From: Chytriomyces cf. hyalinus JEL632
Lineage: Eukaryota; Chytridiomycota; Chytridiomycetes; Chytridiales; Chytriomycetaceae
Assembly: GCA_025435555.1 (NCBI GenBank)
Contig: JAIWWG010000019.1
Location: forward strand, 1 to 64,000
Direction: 5' to 3'
DNA: 64,000 nucleotides
Position numbers and translations under genes: made by a program. Each line of letters starts with the position of its first letter. Position 1 is the first letter of the stretch. Below are positions 11,530 to 21,881 of the stretch, one piece after another. The notes beneath the pieces were generated by a model, which worked only from the letters and a program-made list of their open reading frames with translations, searched no databases and was not told where the DNA came from.

Positions 11530-13628
11530 ATGGGCAAAGCAAGCAAGACATCAACAGCCGCAAAGCGACCCGCGCCAACCCCTAGCAACACGGACGGAGT
11601 GAAGCAGCAGTTGCTAGACTGGTTCGAGGCCAACAAGATTACATTCAACAGCAGCTGCATGCGCATTGAGCACAACGATGCAGACTTTTCCGTCTTCTCT
11701 CAGGGGAAGCCACTTAAGCCAGATACCGTGATTGCTACCATCCCCAAAATTGCATGTTTATCTGCGAGAAACTCTGCCATTGCTGATCTGATCGGTAGAG
11801 TTCAAGCCTTTTCCAAAAAAAAAAAAAAAAGAAACTCATCAAACTTCATCCATAGAGCAAGAAGGCCTCACTGGAACACTTGCCCTCACGATCGCCGTCC
11901 TCTTTGAACGCGCACACGCCTCCAAATCTCCATGGTCCAGCTACCTCGCCTCACTCCCACCGCATGCACCAACCCCACTCTTTTGGGAAACAGAGCAAGA
12001 CTTGGCGCTCCTTGCACCCACAGACGTTCCCGTCACCGAATACAAAGAATCGCTCATTTCCGACTTTGAAACAATCGTGCAACCGTTTATTGAACGCAAC
12101 GCGACGCTGTTTTCAAAAGAAGCTGGGGAAAAGGTGGATTGGAGACAAGAGTTTTTTGCGGCAACGAGTTTGGTCACGAGTCGCGCGTTTTTGGTGGATG
12201 CGTTTCATGGGGATGCTCTTGTGCCTTTGGCAGATTTGTTTAACCATTTGAGTGGTGGGGAGCATGTTCACATGGAAGGGGATGGAGACGTATGCGTTTT
12301 CTGTGGCGCTGTGGAAGATGGGTGTGATTGCATGTGGAGTGATGACGAGGAGGATGATGGACACGAGGAAGATGAAGAGATGGATGAAGAAGTTGCACCT
12401 ACTGTGGAGGAAGTCAAGAGCTTTTCTGTAAAGCATTTGAAGACAATGCTCCTCGAAAGAGGCGGGGATGCAAGCGGATGCGTTGACAAGCAAGATTTGG
12501 TGGACAAAGTGATGGAGTCCTTCAGCAAGAAGGCAGGTGGTGCGGGTGACGATGACGGTTGGGAAGACGATGAAAAAGAAGAATCGTCCTGGCTGCTGGA
12601 CTTGGAGGAACCTATTCCAGACCTGATTGATGAAAAAGCGGGCAAGGGAAAATCAAAATCATCTGCTGCCAGCAAGAAGCAGGCAAAAAAGCCGGCACAA
12701 AAGCAAGACGATGATGACGACGAGCCCGAGCAAGAAGACTCTCTTGATATCACCGTTTACCGTCCAGTGAAGCCCAACAGCCAGATTTTCAACATTTATG
12801 GGGACCATACCAACGCGAAGCTCCTGAATCTGTATGGATTCAGCGAGATATCTAACCCAAACAACACAGTTCTCGTTTCTCCCACAAAGCTCACGGAAAT
12901 CTTGGGAAGCGGTATTAGCAGCTCCATCATGAACGAAAGATTGGCATTCTGGAACCAGTTCGGACGCAAGATTATTACTTCAGCCGTCTCGGGCGAGGAT
13001 GACGACGAAGACGATGAGCATGACGATCATGTTCACGGAGAAGGATGCAATCACGACCACGATGACCATGACTCTGTCACGACAACGGATGGAAACGAGA
13101 TGGACAAGCATTCATTCTTCTTTGACAATGACGGCGAGGCATCTCCGCATCTGCTGGCCTTCCTTCACATTATGCTGATGGAGCCCAAGGCGCTTCTGGC
13201 TTTCACCAAGGATGAAGCGTCTTTCCGCAAGTACGCTGAACACGTGGTCAAGAATGGACTCGATACTTGGCAAGCAAGTGCCGCATCCACTAATGGCGCT
13301 GGCAAGAAAGGCAAATCTGCGCCCAAAAAACCAGTCAATGCAACGGAAGGTCCCGTTGTCCTGCAAATGCAAACGATCCTGCACGGCATGGCTTCAAACC
13401 GATTAGCAGCGTACGATGGATGTGATGCTGCTGCTGAAGAAGCAGAAATGAAGGATATCATTGTGCGTAGTTTGTTTTTGTATCCGTCGCCATTTTTTAA
13501 ACTAACGTTGCGGATTCCCACCACAGGCCAACAAAGTATTCTCACCGCGAAGGTGGGCTCTCTTTGTTCGAACGGAGGAGCGACGGATCCTGAACGCGGC
13601 TTTGAAGCGGTACAAGAACAATCAGTAA
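11530..13628 (+). CDS. SET-domain protein lysine methyltransferase (SETD6/Rkm-like) with large acidic insert
   Basis: Exons 11530-11794, 11856-13462, 13527-13628 (657 aa). Split SET motifs are clear: LVTSRAF...GDALVPLADLFNH, then QIFNIYGDHTNAKLLNLYGF, the pattern of the Rkm/SETD3/SETD6 class that methylates ribosomal or nuclear proteins. Between NH and YG lies an insert of about 200 residues containing an acidic stretch, a CVFCGAVEDGCDC cluster, and a SAP/ARMET-C-like motif (SVKHLKTMLLERGGDASGC, then VDKQDLVDKV). After the SET core a second insert is rich in Asp and His (HDDHVHGEGCNHDHDDHD), suggestive of metal binding. The C-terminal helical region (FSPRRWALFVRTEERRIL) resembles the Rubisco-LSMT substrate-binding domain end. 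The poly-A in intron 1 is not coding. Confidence 0.85.
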
Positions 13629-13817
13629 GAACTTCCTGAAGAGAGTTCCATAATAATACATAAAAGTCACAGTAAAATCAAAGGCAATAAAACCTGTTCA
13701 ATCTGAGTAATGTTTAAAAAGGCAGAAAGAGTATTTGAAGCATGGCTGCAAGGGCAGGGGTTGAGGGAGGGATGATAATAAGGCGAAATTTAACCACGAA
13801 CAAAGAAACAGAAAAAT

Positions 13818-15604
13818 ATGCAAGCGCCAAGTGGGTCTGTGGCACCGGCGGGGATTCACCCTCTGACCGAACTCGCCATCGGCGGCAAGTACCGACTGGG
13901 ACGTAAGATCGGGAGCGGATCCTTCGGAGACATCTTTCTGGGTATTTACAGCTCGTTTTCTGTTTGCGCAACACACAATGGGGGGAGGGAACGCCGCACA
14001 CACTGACATTTTCTTCATTCCTCCCAGGCACTAATGCACTCAGCGGCGAAGAGGTTGCAATCAAGCTAGAGTCTGTGCGCGCAAAGCACCCGCAGCTCGA
14101 ATACGAAGCAAGGGTGTACAAGTCACTCGCTGGAGGCGGTAATGAAGCCGCTCTTGTTGTTATTTTACAGCAGACTCAATTCGAGACGGCTTTTTGTGAC
14201 GCAATGCGGGATCGGATGAGGTTGTTTAAGGATGGATCTAGGGGGACTCTATCCAAGGAAGGCTCTACGCACAAACAATCCTCAGAAATTCGTGCACCTT
14301 ACTATGGAGGCGTGGGATGAAAGAATCTGTAATGATGAAATGCGGGGGGGCACCGTTGGAGGACGTCTGCGAATTTGGGCGAAATGGCTTTTTCCATTTT
14401 GGACTCTAGATCATCAAAGAAGCACGTCTGATAGACACCCTGACCTGCAACTCAGCCTTTCTCTGTTTCCTAATCTTTTTCCTCTGTTTTTCCTTTCTCA
14501 GTTGGAATCCCGTTCGTGCGATACTTTGGGATCGAGTCTGGGTACAACTGCATGGTCATTGATCTTCTCGGACCCAGTCTGGAGGACCTGTTCAACTTTT
14601 GCGGCCGAAAGTTCTCTTTAAAGACCGTCCTCTTGCTTGCCGACCAACTCGTGCGAAATTTTTCTGTTTGCCTCCACTGTCAGGGACCCCAACTAAAAAA
14701 AAAAAAAAACCTACATGCACACAGCTTTCAAGAATCGAATACATCCACAGTAAAAATTTCATCCACCGCGACATCAAACCAGACAATTTTCTAATGGGAT
14801 TGGGGAAACGAGGCAACCAAGTCAACGTGATTGACTTTGGACTGGCCAAAAAGTACCGGGACCCTAAAACGCACTTGCATATTCCGTACAAAGAAAACAA
14901 AAATCTTACTGGTACAGCGAGATATGTGTCAATTAATACGCATTTGGGTGTCGGTGAGTGTTTTTGTTGGATTTATTGGTTTTGTTTTTCTTTTTCGCTT
15001 ACATCGCGCTTTTCACTATTACTAGAGCAATCTCGTCGTGATGATTTAGAATCCCTTGGCTATGTTCTCATGTACTTTTGTCGAGGGTCGTTACCGTGGC
15101 AAGGCCTGAAAGCCGCCACGAAAAAGCAGAAATACGATCGCATCATGGAAAAAAAAATGACGACACCTGCAGATCACCTGTGCCGGTAAGCATATAATTG
15201 ACATGAACACGCCCAGAGACTCTTCCATCTCGCCCTCTCTCCCTCACTCTTTTTATGTATGTCTTAAAGATAAAAATTCTGACTGTATTCATTTCTAGCG
15301 GCTTCCCCAACGAATTTGTCGTATATCTCAACTACACAAGGTCCCTCAGGTTCGACGATAAACCCGACTACAGTTACCTGCGCAAGATTTTCAGGGACCT
15401 GTTTGTCCGTGAAGGGTTTCATTATGATTACGTGTTTGACTGGACGGTTGTCAAGTATCAGGTAGCATAGCAATTCTTTTCATTTCATCCCTGCGACCTT
15501 TTTTCTTTTTGCTGACGAGTATACGAAACGACAATACGAACATTACAAAACTACAGCAAGAAGCTCGGGAACGTGGCCTGCTTGCAGAGGGAGAAGCAGC
15601 CTAA
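13818..15604 (+). CDS. Casein kinase 1 (CK1 delta/epsilon type)
   Basis: Seven exons: 13818-13941, 14028-14138, 14502-14650, 14725-14953, 15026-15185, 15299-15461, 15557-15604 (327 aa). All kinase landmarks are present: P-loop [16 protein letters not shown] lysine, [10 protein letters not shown] catalytic loop, DFG as [13 protein letters not shown], and the CK1-specific [18 protein letters not shown] segment plus [15 protein letters not shown]1 enzymes phosphorylate primed Ser/Thr in DNA repair, trafficking and clock control. The protein stops almost immediately after the kinase domain ([15 protein letters not shown]), so it lacks the long regulatory or palmitoylated tail seen in many CK1s. 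Intron 2 is 363 nt, several times longer than the others. Confidence 0.95.
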
Positions 15605-16187
15605 ATTGAAAATGACAATGATTTGAGTCTTGGACGTCAAGTCTTTTGTTGGATTATTTGCCAAGGCGCTGTTGGTTCTGTATGCATGTGTTGTTAGTGT
15701 GTGTGTGTGTGTCTGTGATGTATGTTTCTTTATATACGTGCTTTGCGCGGGGTTGGGGATGATTTTGTTTTTTACCCCTCAATCGAAACGTGGGTTTTTG
15801 TGTTGTGCTGCTTTTTTTTTCTCCTGTTTTTTCATTTCTTTTTTTTTTTCTTTTGGTTCTCTGCTGATCTGAAATAACTTAGCGTTGTCCTTTTTGTTGT
15901 TATTTGTGTTCCCCTCATTTCCTTCCTGTTTTTTTTCTGTCTTTTGTCGTCTTTGAGCACTTGTAGTGAGATTAAAATAACCAACATATAAAAAAAGCTG
16001 CAGAGCTTCCAGAGTGGTTTTGGACGCTGTGACTCGGTTTAATTGCTGGGAACCGCAGCGGAAATTGTGATGGAGTCTGTCCATTAAGCAAAAGAACGGG
16101 ATCAAAGACCACAGGGAATATTATGGACGGGGGTTTGAGACACGAGAAATCTGCCTTGTCAAAAAACTGCAATAAATAGAAACAAAA
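15605..16187. other. T-rich intergenic region
   Basis: Downstream of the CK1 gene. Contains a (GT)n tract at about 15696-15713 and long T-rich stretches from 15810 to 15950. No gene is supported; the Lys-rich minus-strand reading frame across it is the complement of the T-runs. Confidence 0.5.
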
Positions 16188-16258
16188 TGCATCAGCCGGG
16201 AATCGAACCCGGGACTACCGCGTGGCAGGCGATAATTATACCACTAAACCACTGATGC
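16188..16258 (-). tRNA. trnG(gcc): tRNA-Gly (GCC)
   Basis: Read on the minus strand, 71 nt with discriminator A. Acceptor stem GCATCAG/CTGATGC pairs fully; A box TGGTTTAGTGG and B box GGTTCGATTCC are canonical; the anticodon loop CTGCCAC gives anticodon GCC. No intron. A TTTT immediately 3' and a T6 run about 20 nt farther can serve as RNA polymerase III terminators. Confidence 0.97.
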
Positions 16259-17029
16259 TGTGTCATTTGTTACGGAAGTAGTCACCACCTCGATTGCAGC
16301 TTCAAGACTGGGAGAGGACTTGAGAGGAGTTGAGAGAGTTAAGAGATTATTGAGAGACTTCTGTTTATTGAATCAAGAAAGGCCTTCTTAAATAGCCTTT
16401 GTGGCAAATGTAAGGAAGACAACAGTGGCACTTGAAATGATAGAAAAAGTAATAACGAAGACGCGATCGTGTCTGGGGAGTGTTAGAGTGTTGGAATTGC
16501 TGTGAGTAAATTTTGTGTCTGTGGGAATTTTGATTGGCGTGGCGAAGCTTCTGGACGTGCGTGACGGAATCTGTAGATTACGTGACACATTTAACGTATA
16601 ATTATTTAATTAGATCACGTAGTGCGCCTTCCATGTATTTTGGAATTTTTTGGAACCTCTCCAATTCTCTCCAACGCCACGATTTTCTCTCACTTCATTC
16701 TTATTTTTGGACAACCTTACTTTACTATTTAAGCGCGTCGATTTCTTTGAATAAGCTCCAGTCTCTCCATAAGCTCTTAACTCTCTCTCTCAAAACAAAA
16801 GTCCTGAATAGTCGAGAAGCTCGTCCAACACTCGCACCTATTCTCTATCAGTCATTTCCGAAAAATGATGCGCCTACATGCTTTTAAGTGAAGAGGCTCT
16901 CTGTCACAACCTCGCACTGAAGCTTTCCAGTATCATTAGATTGCACTGGAAAAGCAAACATTTACAGACATGCGCGTGATAACAATTAAACAGATTCTAT
17001 TAGTTGCAGCTTCTAATGCACAAATGCCC
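16259..17029. other. Intergenic, no gene seen
   Basis: 771 bp upstream of the tRNA (its 5' side) and downstream of ureF. Reading frames are short and lack family signal. Repeated AACTCTCTC/TTGAGAG-type pyrimidine-purine tracts occur around 16320-16360 and 16660-16800, partly complementary to each other, but no clean hairpin was resolved. Confidence 0.45.
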
Positions 17030-18041
17030 CTACGAGTTGAATAAGCGCGAATAAAGCCGGTCATGAAGTCCCTGCACCAATTCAACCATAACTCCCGTCT
17101 GCACAGACTGCCGTTTCGCCAACTCCACTTCACGATACAACGGCCCTTTAAAAACGCGCATCATTTGATCATACTCATCTTCCTCATTGACATGAGATTG
17201 CTTCTCCGCTGTTTCTTGGACCATGGACATTTCAATTGAATCCATCCTATCGCGTACTTGTTTCAATACGTGGGAGGCATGAGTTCCAAGCAACAGCATT
17301 TGACGTTGTCCTTCATACGGGCCGTAAATGTTTAACCGGACAGCCGCGGAAACGAGCGAACGCGTGTGATGAAACAAAAACAAGGACTGTGTGTCTGACA
17401 ATGAAACGCCTAAACATGCACACAAGAGTGCAAAGCAGATGGGTAAATGGCCGGGAGATTTTCCGCCCTGAAGCGCGGTATTCATATTTTTTTTTTTGAA
17501 TGAGTGAGTGAAAGATGGAATCAAAACAGTGAAGAGATTTCATCATTACCCGCACACGTTTCCGCATGTCTTTTGCAAGACGCAATTTTCGGTCATCCAG
17601 CGAGCCCATCGAAACACCAAGAAACGCTCGATCCAGCAACGCCACAAACGCGGCCCCCTGGGCATGGGAGGCTCTCGCAGCGATCTGATTCGAGGCAACC
17701 ATTGCATCGAAACTTGAATCAAGTTGTGCAACAATGTCGACCGAGTCGTCGGTGGCGTTTTGATGCATGTGTGTTATTGAGGAGTCATGATTGGAGGTAG
17801 GGTCGGCGGCAGACTCACGCATGCCGCCGTTTGACACTGCCAGGAATGTCTGTGTGACAAAGGGCAGGGCTGCGTGCGCAAACGCGGACATGTTGGAGCG
17901 CATAAAGACGTGGACTTTCGGCATTTCCGATTGGCTGAAGCCGAATGCGCTTGTGAATGCCTCCAGGCCGCTCGACGCAACGAAGCCTCCCGTGGGAAGG
18001 GCAGAGTCTCCGAGAAGGAGAAGGAGCCATGGGCTGTCCAT
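17030..18041 (-). CDS. ureF: Urease accessory protein UreF
   Basis: Two exons, 18041-17550 and 17467-17030, joined in phase 0 (309 aa). The N-terminus carries the UreF signature LLLGDSALPTGGFVASSGLEAF and the C-terminal half has the helical SLVSAAVRLNIYGP and THASHVL segments. UreF works with UreD and UreG to load nickel into urease, acting as a GTPase-activating partner for UreG in the cytosol. The middle (roughly residues 75-120) carries a Ser/Asp/Asn-rich insert (SNHDSSITHMHQNATDD) not typical of the bacterial protein. No other urease gene is in the window, as expected for a dispersed eukaryotic pathway. Confidence 0.93.
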
Positions 18042-18414
18042 TGTTTTTGTTATCTTTGGTTCACCTTTTTATGGAAAATCTGGGATTTGCATAAAAGTAA
18101 ATATTTTGTCAGATTTGTCACATGGAACAACGCGTTGCCATTTTTTGAGAAGTTGCTGATCTTTTATAACTTTCAGGGGACGGAGATGTACGGATGGATA
18201 TGGGGTGATTGTTTATTGATGTTTGTGTCCTTGAATATTTAAAAAGAAATTGACTGGTGGATCGAAGTACATTATAGTTTGTTTTTCAAATTCACTTCTT
18301 GGTTGTTGCGCTGCTTTGGCACAAGCTAACTTCTGTTTATGCGTAAAAAGTAAATGAAAATCCTGCCGATCGGAGCGATTTAAAGTCGCCGATAAAAGTG
18401 AAAAATTTTAGACT
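18042..18414. other. Intergenic gap
   Basis: 5' flank of ureF and 3' flank of the first Frizzled-like gene, both on the minus strand. A/T-rich; nothing structured seen. Confidence 0.5.
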
Positions 18415-20187
18415 TTATCCCGGTCCCTTTCCCTTCACCAGATTCCTCCACTCCTCCACCATACTTCCCCCAAACACAAGAAAAATCAAGATCCCGATGC
18501 TGCTGATGAGATACTGGGCAGCGGCAATGCCAATCAACGAAGGCACAAACGGTCTCGCAACGGCAGCACACTCATTCCTCGACTTTCCCTGCATCACACA
18601 CCCATACCACACCTGCACCCACTCCGTCGATGTATTCACGCCGGCCATCAAAATCGAAAACCGCAAATAAAACCCCCAAAACGTGAAAAAAATGACAATG
18701 AAGCATGCACAGATGGCAATCGAGCGCCAACTCTTTTCAAAAAGGCTCCACATTTTCTCTCGATGCTCTTTAATGAGATGCTGCATTTTTTCGGCTTCAC
18801 GGGTGGTTGTGGCGTTCAAGGCGAGTTTTGATTTACGGAAGGCAGTGGCACCTGCGATAAGACTTGAATCAGGCTTTTTTCCTTGTGCAGCGGCATCCGC
18901 TGGTCCCGGTTCTTCCGCCGCGTGCCCCGGAGAAGTCAGCAAAATGGCAGAATTCCCACGCGCAGGGTTCGACTTGACAGGGTTCGATTTCGTTGGGTTC
19001 GATTTAGGACTCGACTTGGCAGGGTTCGACTGCGACGGCTCTGACCTTTTCACGCGTCGCGCGTGGGGCGTGGATTTTAGCTGGCGGATCAGATGCGCGA
19101 CTGTGTAAAACGTGAGCAGAGACCCGGGGATCCCGACGATACCCACGGGGATAAAGTAGTGCGTGACGGCGTGGTCAGCGTCGAACATGCACGTGATTCC
19201 GATGGACGCGATCGCGTTTGCCGCAGACAGCGCCACCGGAGGAACCAGGCATGCCAGAACCGCAACCGCGGAGATTAAGTAAATGTGGCGGTGAATGAGG
19301 TCGCTCTTCCAAACAATTGCCATGTGGAGATTGAGCATGAAGACGGAGATCCAGGTGGTCAAACTGATTGCAAAGAAGATGAGTAGGAAGCCTTCGATGG
19401 TGCATGCCGTGCTGTTGTGCTGGCTTGCTTCTGTGATGCGGTCAATGCACGTGACTCTTGTCGGGTCACCCAGAGACGCGAGCTGAGTTCCGTGGAGACC
19501 AAATGCCGACAGTGTAAAAACAACAATGAGCGAGTCTGCCGTTACAAAAAGACCTGTCAGTCAACATATTTCATGACCAGCAAAGCCTCCAGTTCTTACT
19601 CACGTGGGAACGCTCTTTTGGCGGGAAACATGATAAACGAGAGGAGTACAAAGGATGCAAGAACGAACGAGATGATCGAAATGATGAGAATGATTGTGCT
19701 GATCGCGTCATTCGCTTCCTCCTCTGTACAGTTGCAACCGCCGAAGTGAGTAAGCGCGACTACACAGCGCTAATTGACACGTACCGTAAAACTGGTGGAT
19801 CAACGGGCATGGGACGCAGCAGGGACCGGTACATGTCTGGCCAAGCACAGACGGCAGCACTTTGCCCGGGTCACTGTCATTGTAAGCTGGGTTTTTGATC
19901 AAAAAAGACGGACACTTCACAGGAGCCGGGGGCGGACTCTCCACTGATGGAATGGAAATATATGTTATTTCAAAGGGCTGAAGAGTTCTTTTTTACCTTC
20001 TACTTTGGGGGGCGCCGATTTATACCCCAAACAAGTTTTTTCCGACGAATACGCAACATTCAGGTTTTGGATCGGTTTCGAGCAATCTGGAAGAGCACTG
20101 CTTTTCCCGAATAGCGCAAACATGGACGCGCACTTTGTAACAGCATCATCACAAACCGACTTGCATGCAACTTGATCCAAGTTATCT

Positions 20188-20225
<38 letters not shown>

Positions 20226-20535
20226 AATTCAGCCAAGTTTGGTTTTTTTTTTTAAGGCGCTTAGATCCACCTTGTTTACAACTCGGATACACGGAATAAC
20301 ACGTCCACTCCAAGAAAGCTGAAACACATGGCCGATACGACGGTGTAGACGCGTTCAAACTCAACAGTAAATCAATTCCGCCAGCCTTCAGCAGCCCTTC
20401 GTTTTTGCTAACCGTGGCGCCGGGTGGTAGATACAGCGGGTATGTTACATACGATGAACAGTACCCCCCGTCGCTGTACGGCATACAAGTGCCGGCGCGT
20501 GCTTGAAGGTGGTTGGCTGTGACAAATGTTGTCAT
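18415..20535 (-). CDS. Frizzled/Smoothened-like seven-TM receptor (copy 1)
   Basis: Exons 20535-20271, 20185-19997, 19943-19785, 19723-19604, 19553-18415 (623 aa); every junction keeps frame. The N-terminal Cys-rich region (GYCSSYVTYPLYLP, FLEWTCYSVYPSC, ACKSVCDDAVTKC, LPDC) follows the Frizzled CRD pattern. It is followed by CCVPCPLIHQFY and seven TMs: TM1 in exon 4, TM2-TM7 in exon 5 (for example TIEGFLLIFFAISLTTWISV; IAICACFIVIFFTFWGFYLR; SLIGIAAAQYLISSIGILIF). The third cytosolic loop is long and holds a KSNP-type repeat run (residues SNPAKSSPKSNPTKSNPVKS). Class F receptors bind secreted or lipid ligands; the ligand here is unknown. The metazoan KTxxxW Dishevelled motif is absent. No clear signal peptide follows the chosen ATG, so an upstream exon may be missing. 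A 33-A run sits in intron 1. Confidence 0.82.
20190..20222 (+). repeat. Poly(A) tract, 33 nt, inside intron
   Basis: Uninterrupted run of 33 A (poly-T on the coding strand), forming the polypyrimidine tract directly before the 3' splice site of intron 1 in Frizzled-like copy 1. Confidence 0.95.
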
Positions 20536-20879
20536 GGCTCTCGTTTTGAATTGAGAATCTTTGACAAATGTTCAAGGCCTCGTTCCGCCAGATTTAACAG
20601 AATACAATTTACATATAAAAATGTAACATGAAAAAGCGTTTGGCGCAAAAATGATTTTTCGAAAAACCCAAATGCAAAATGCAGAAGCAAAAACAGTTTT
20701 TGGACATGAAACGTTTTTCAGAATTGGCATCTCAAAAAAGTTTTTCAAATGCCCAAAAAGGCCAAAAACCAAAAACAGAAAAAACCTGTATTTGGCACGC
20801 TGCATTCAGGATCCCAACAAATCTTCAAAATTCACAGAAAATCATTGCTTTATTCAAAAACAAACAGTACAAAAAATAA
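20536..20879. other. Intergenic gap upstream of Frizzled-like copy 1
   Basis: A-rich on the plus strand with many AAAAA and TTTTTC motifs; no gene. Marks the left side of the gene-poor island between the two Frizzled-like genes. Confidence 0.5.
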
Positions 20880-21881
20880 TCACTTTTCACAGATCTCCAC
20901 TTGCCACAAATACGTGAGATACTTCACTGACAAACCCTCCACCCTTGTGCCCAAAAACGCGGCAGCTCTAAGTGGAGTGTCTGCAAACAACTTGTTGTAC
21001 TTGAGCGTGAGCTCTTCCTTCAGCCATTCACACATGGCACCGTCAAATTCCCCATTGCATTTGGACAAAATGTCCTCCACTTTTTCAGCCACCTGAGCTT
21101 GAAGCTGCGCAGATTCTGACAGAGAACCATATGCCCCCTTCTTGTTCTCAATGGGATGGCCCATGCGATCCATGCAATTCACAACTCAGTCGAGAGTGTT
21201 TAGAAAAGCTGGATCAGTAGAGGAGGGGTTGTGTGAGAATGCTTTGATTCATCACCAATGGAGGCAATGTCAGGTTGGGCTGACTGCTTCTTTTGGTTGA
21301 GAGAACCTGTGGGTACTTGCAATTAAAAAGTGTGTGAGTGTCAGTTAAGAAAGATAATCACCTGCATTGGCAGCCAAGGACAGTGATCCGGCAGAAGACA
21401 ATGGAGACTTGGAAGGAGTCTTGGACATGGCTTGATTGGTAAAAGCTGGAACAGCATTCTCACTATCTGTGTCTGCATTGAGGTCATCCTTGTCATTGTC
21501 ATCATCATCATCATCATTGTCATCATCATCATCATCATTGTCATCATCATCATCATCATTGTCATCATCATCATCATCATCATTGTCATCATCATTGCCA
21601 TTGCCTTCTGCATCTTGAGTTCCTGCCGAAGCCGCCAATGAGGATGAAGTTGAACCTTTTGAGAGCCGACCTTTGGCTTGAGAGACCTGGAACAGCATGG
21701 CAAGGAGGCCATAGTCAGCCACACCCCTGTTCACAATATCCCATGCAAGCCTGCAATCTGTGGCAGCAGGCATACCATAAGAAGAGGATTTGTCAACCAA
21801 CAATTGTTGAATAAATGGAGTCCTGCTTACTCCAACATCACATCTGCAGGCACAGTGGGTGCCTTCTTTGTGAAGTAACGA
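20880..21881 (-). CDS. Hypothetical acidic protein, 5' end unresolved
   Basis: Three exons join in frame: 21881-21362, 21306-21256, 21184-20880 (292 codons including stop), each with GT...AG borders. The upstream exon carrying the start codon was not found; position 21803 opens with TTG, not ATG. The protein begins with a Cys-containing segment (THCACRCDVG), has an (Asp)n/Asn repeat encoded by the CAT microsatellite, a Ser/Pro stretch, and a C-terminal helical domain (EKVEDILSKCNGEFDGAMCE). I do not recognise the family. Codon-phase agreement across two introns supports a real or recently active gene. Its place beside a decayed Harbinger element makes a transposon-derived origin possible. Confidence 0.5.
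21485..21597 (+). repeat. CAT/GTC microsatellite
   Basis: Four blocks of (TCA)n separated by TTG, about 110 bp. On the minus strand it encodes Asp runs broken by single Asn in the hypothetical acidic protein. Confidence 0.95.

Noticed and set aside
14325-14450. C/D-box snoRNA candidate in CK1 intron 2 (AATGATGA ... CTGA)
   Set aside because: No terminal stem could be paired around the boxes and no C'/D' pair was found.
15779-16105. Lys/Glu-rich minus-strand reading frame
   Set aside because: It is the complement of T-rich simple sequence; no start context, introns or family.
21485-21597. CRISPR-like array of repeats
   Set aside because: Trinucleotide microsatellite without unique spacers, in a eukaryotic coding exon.
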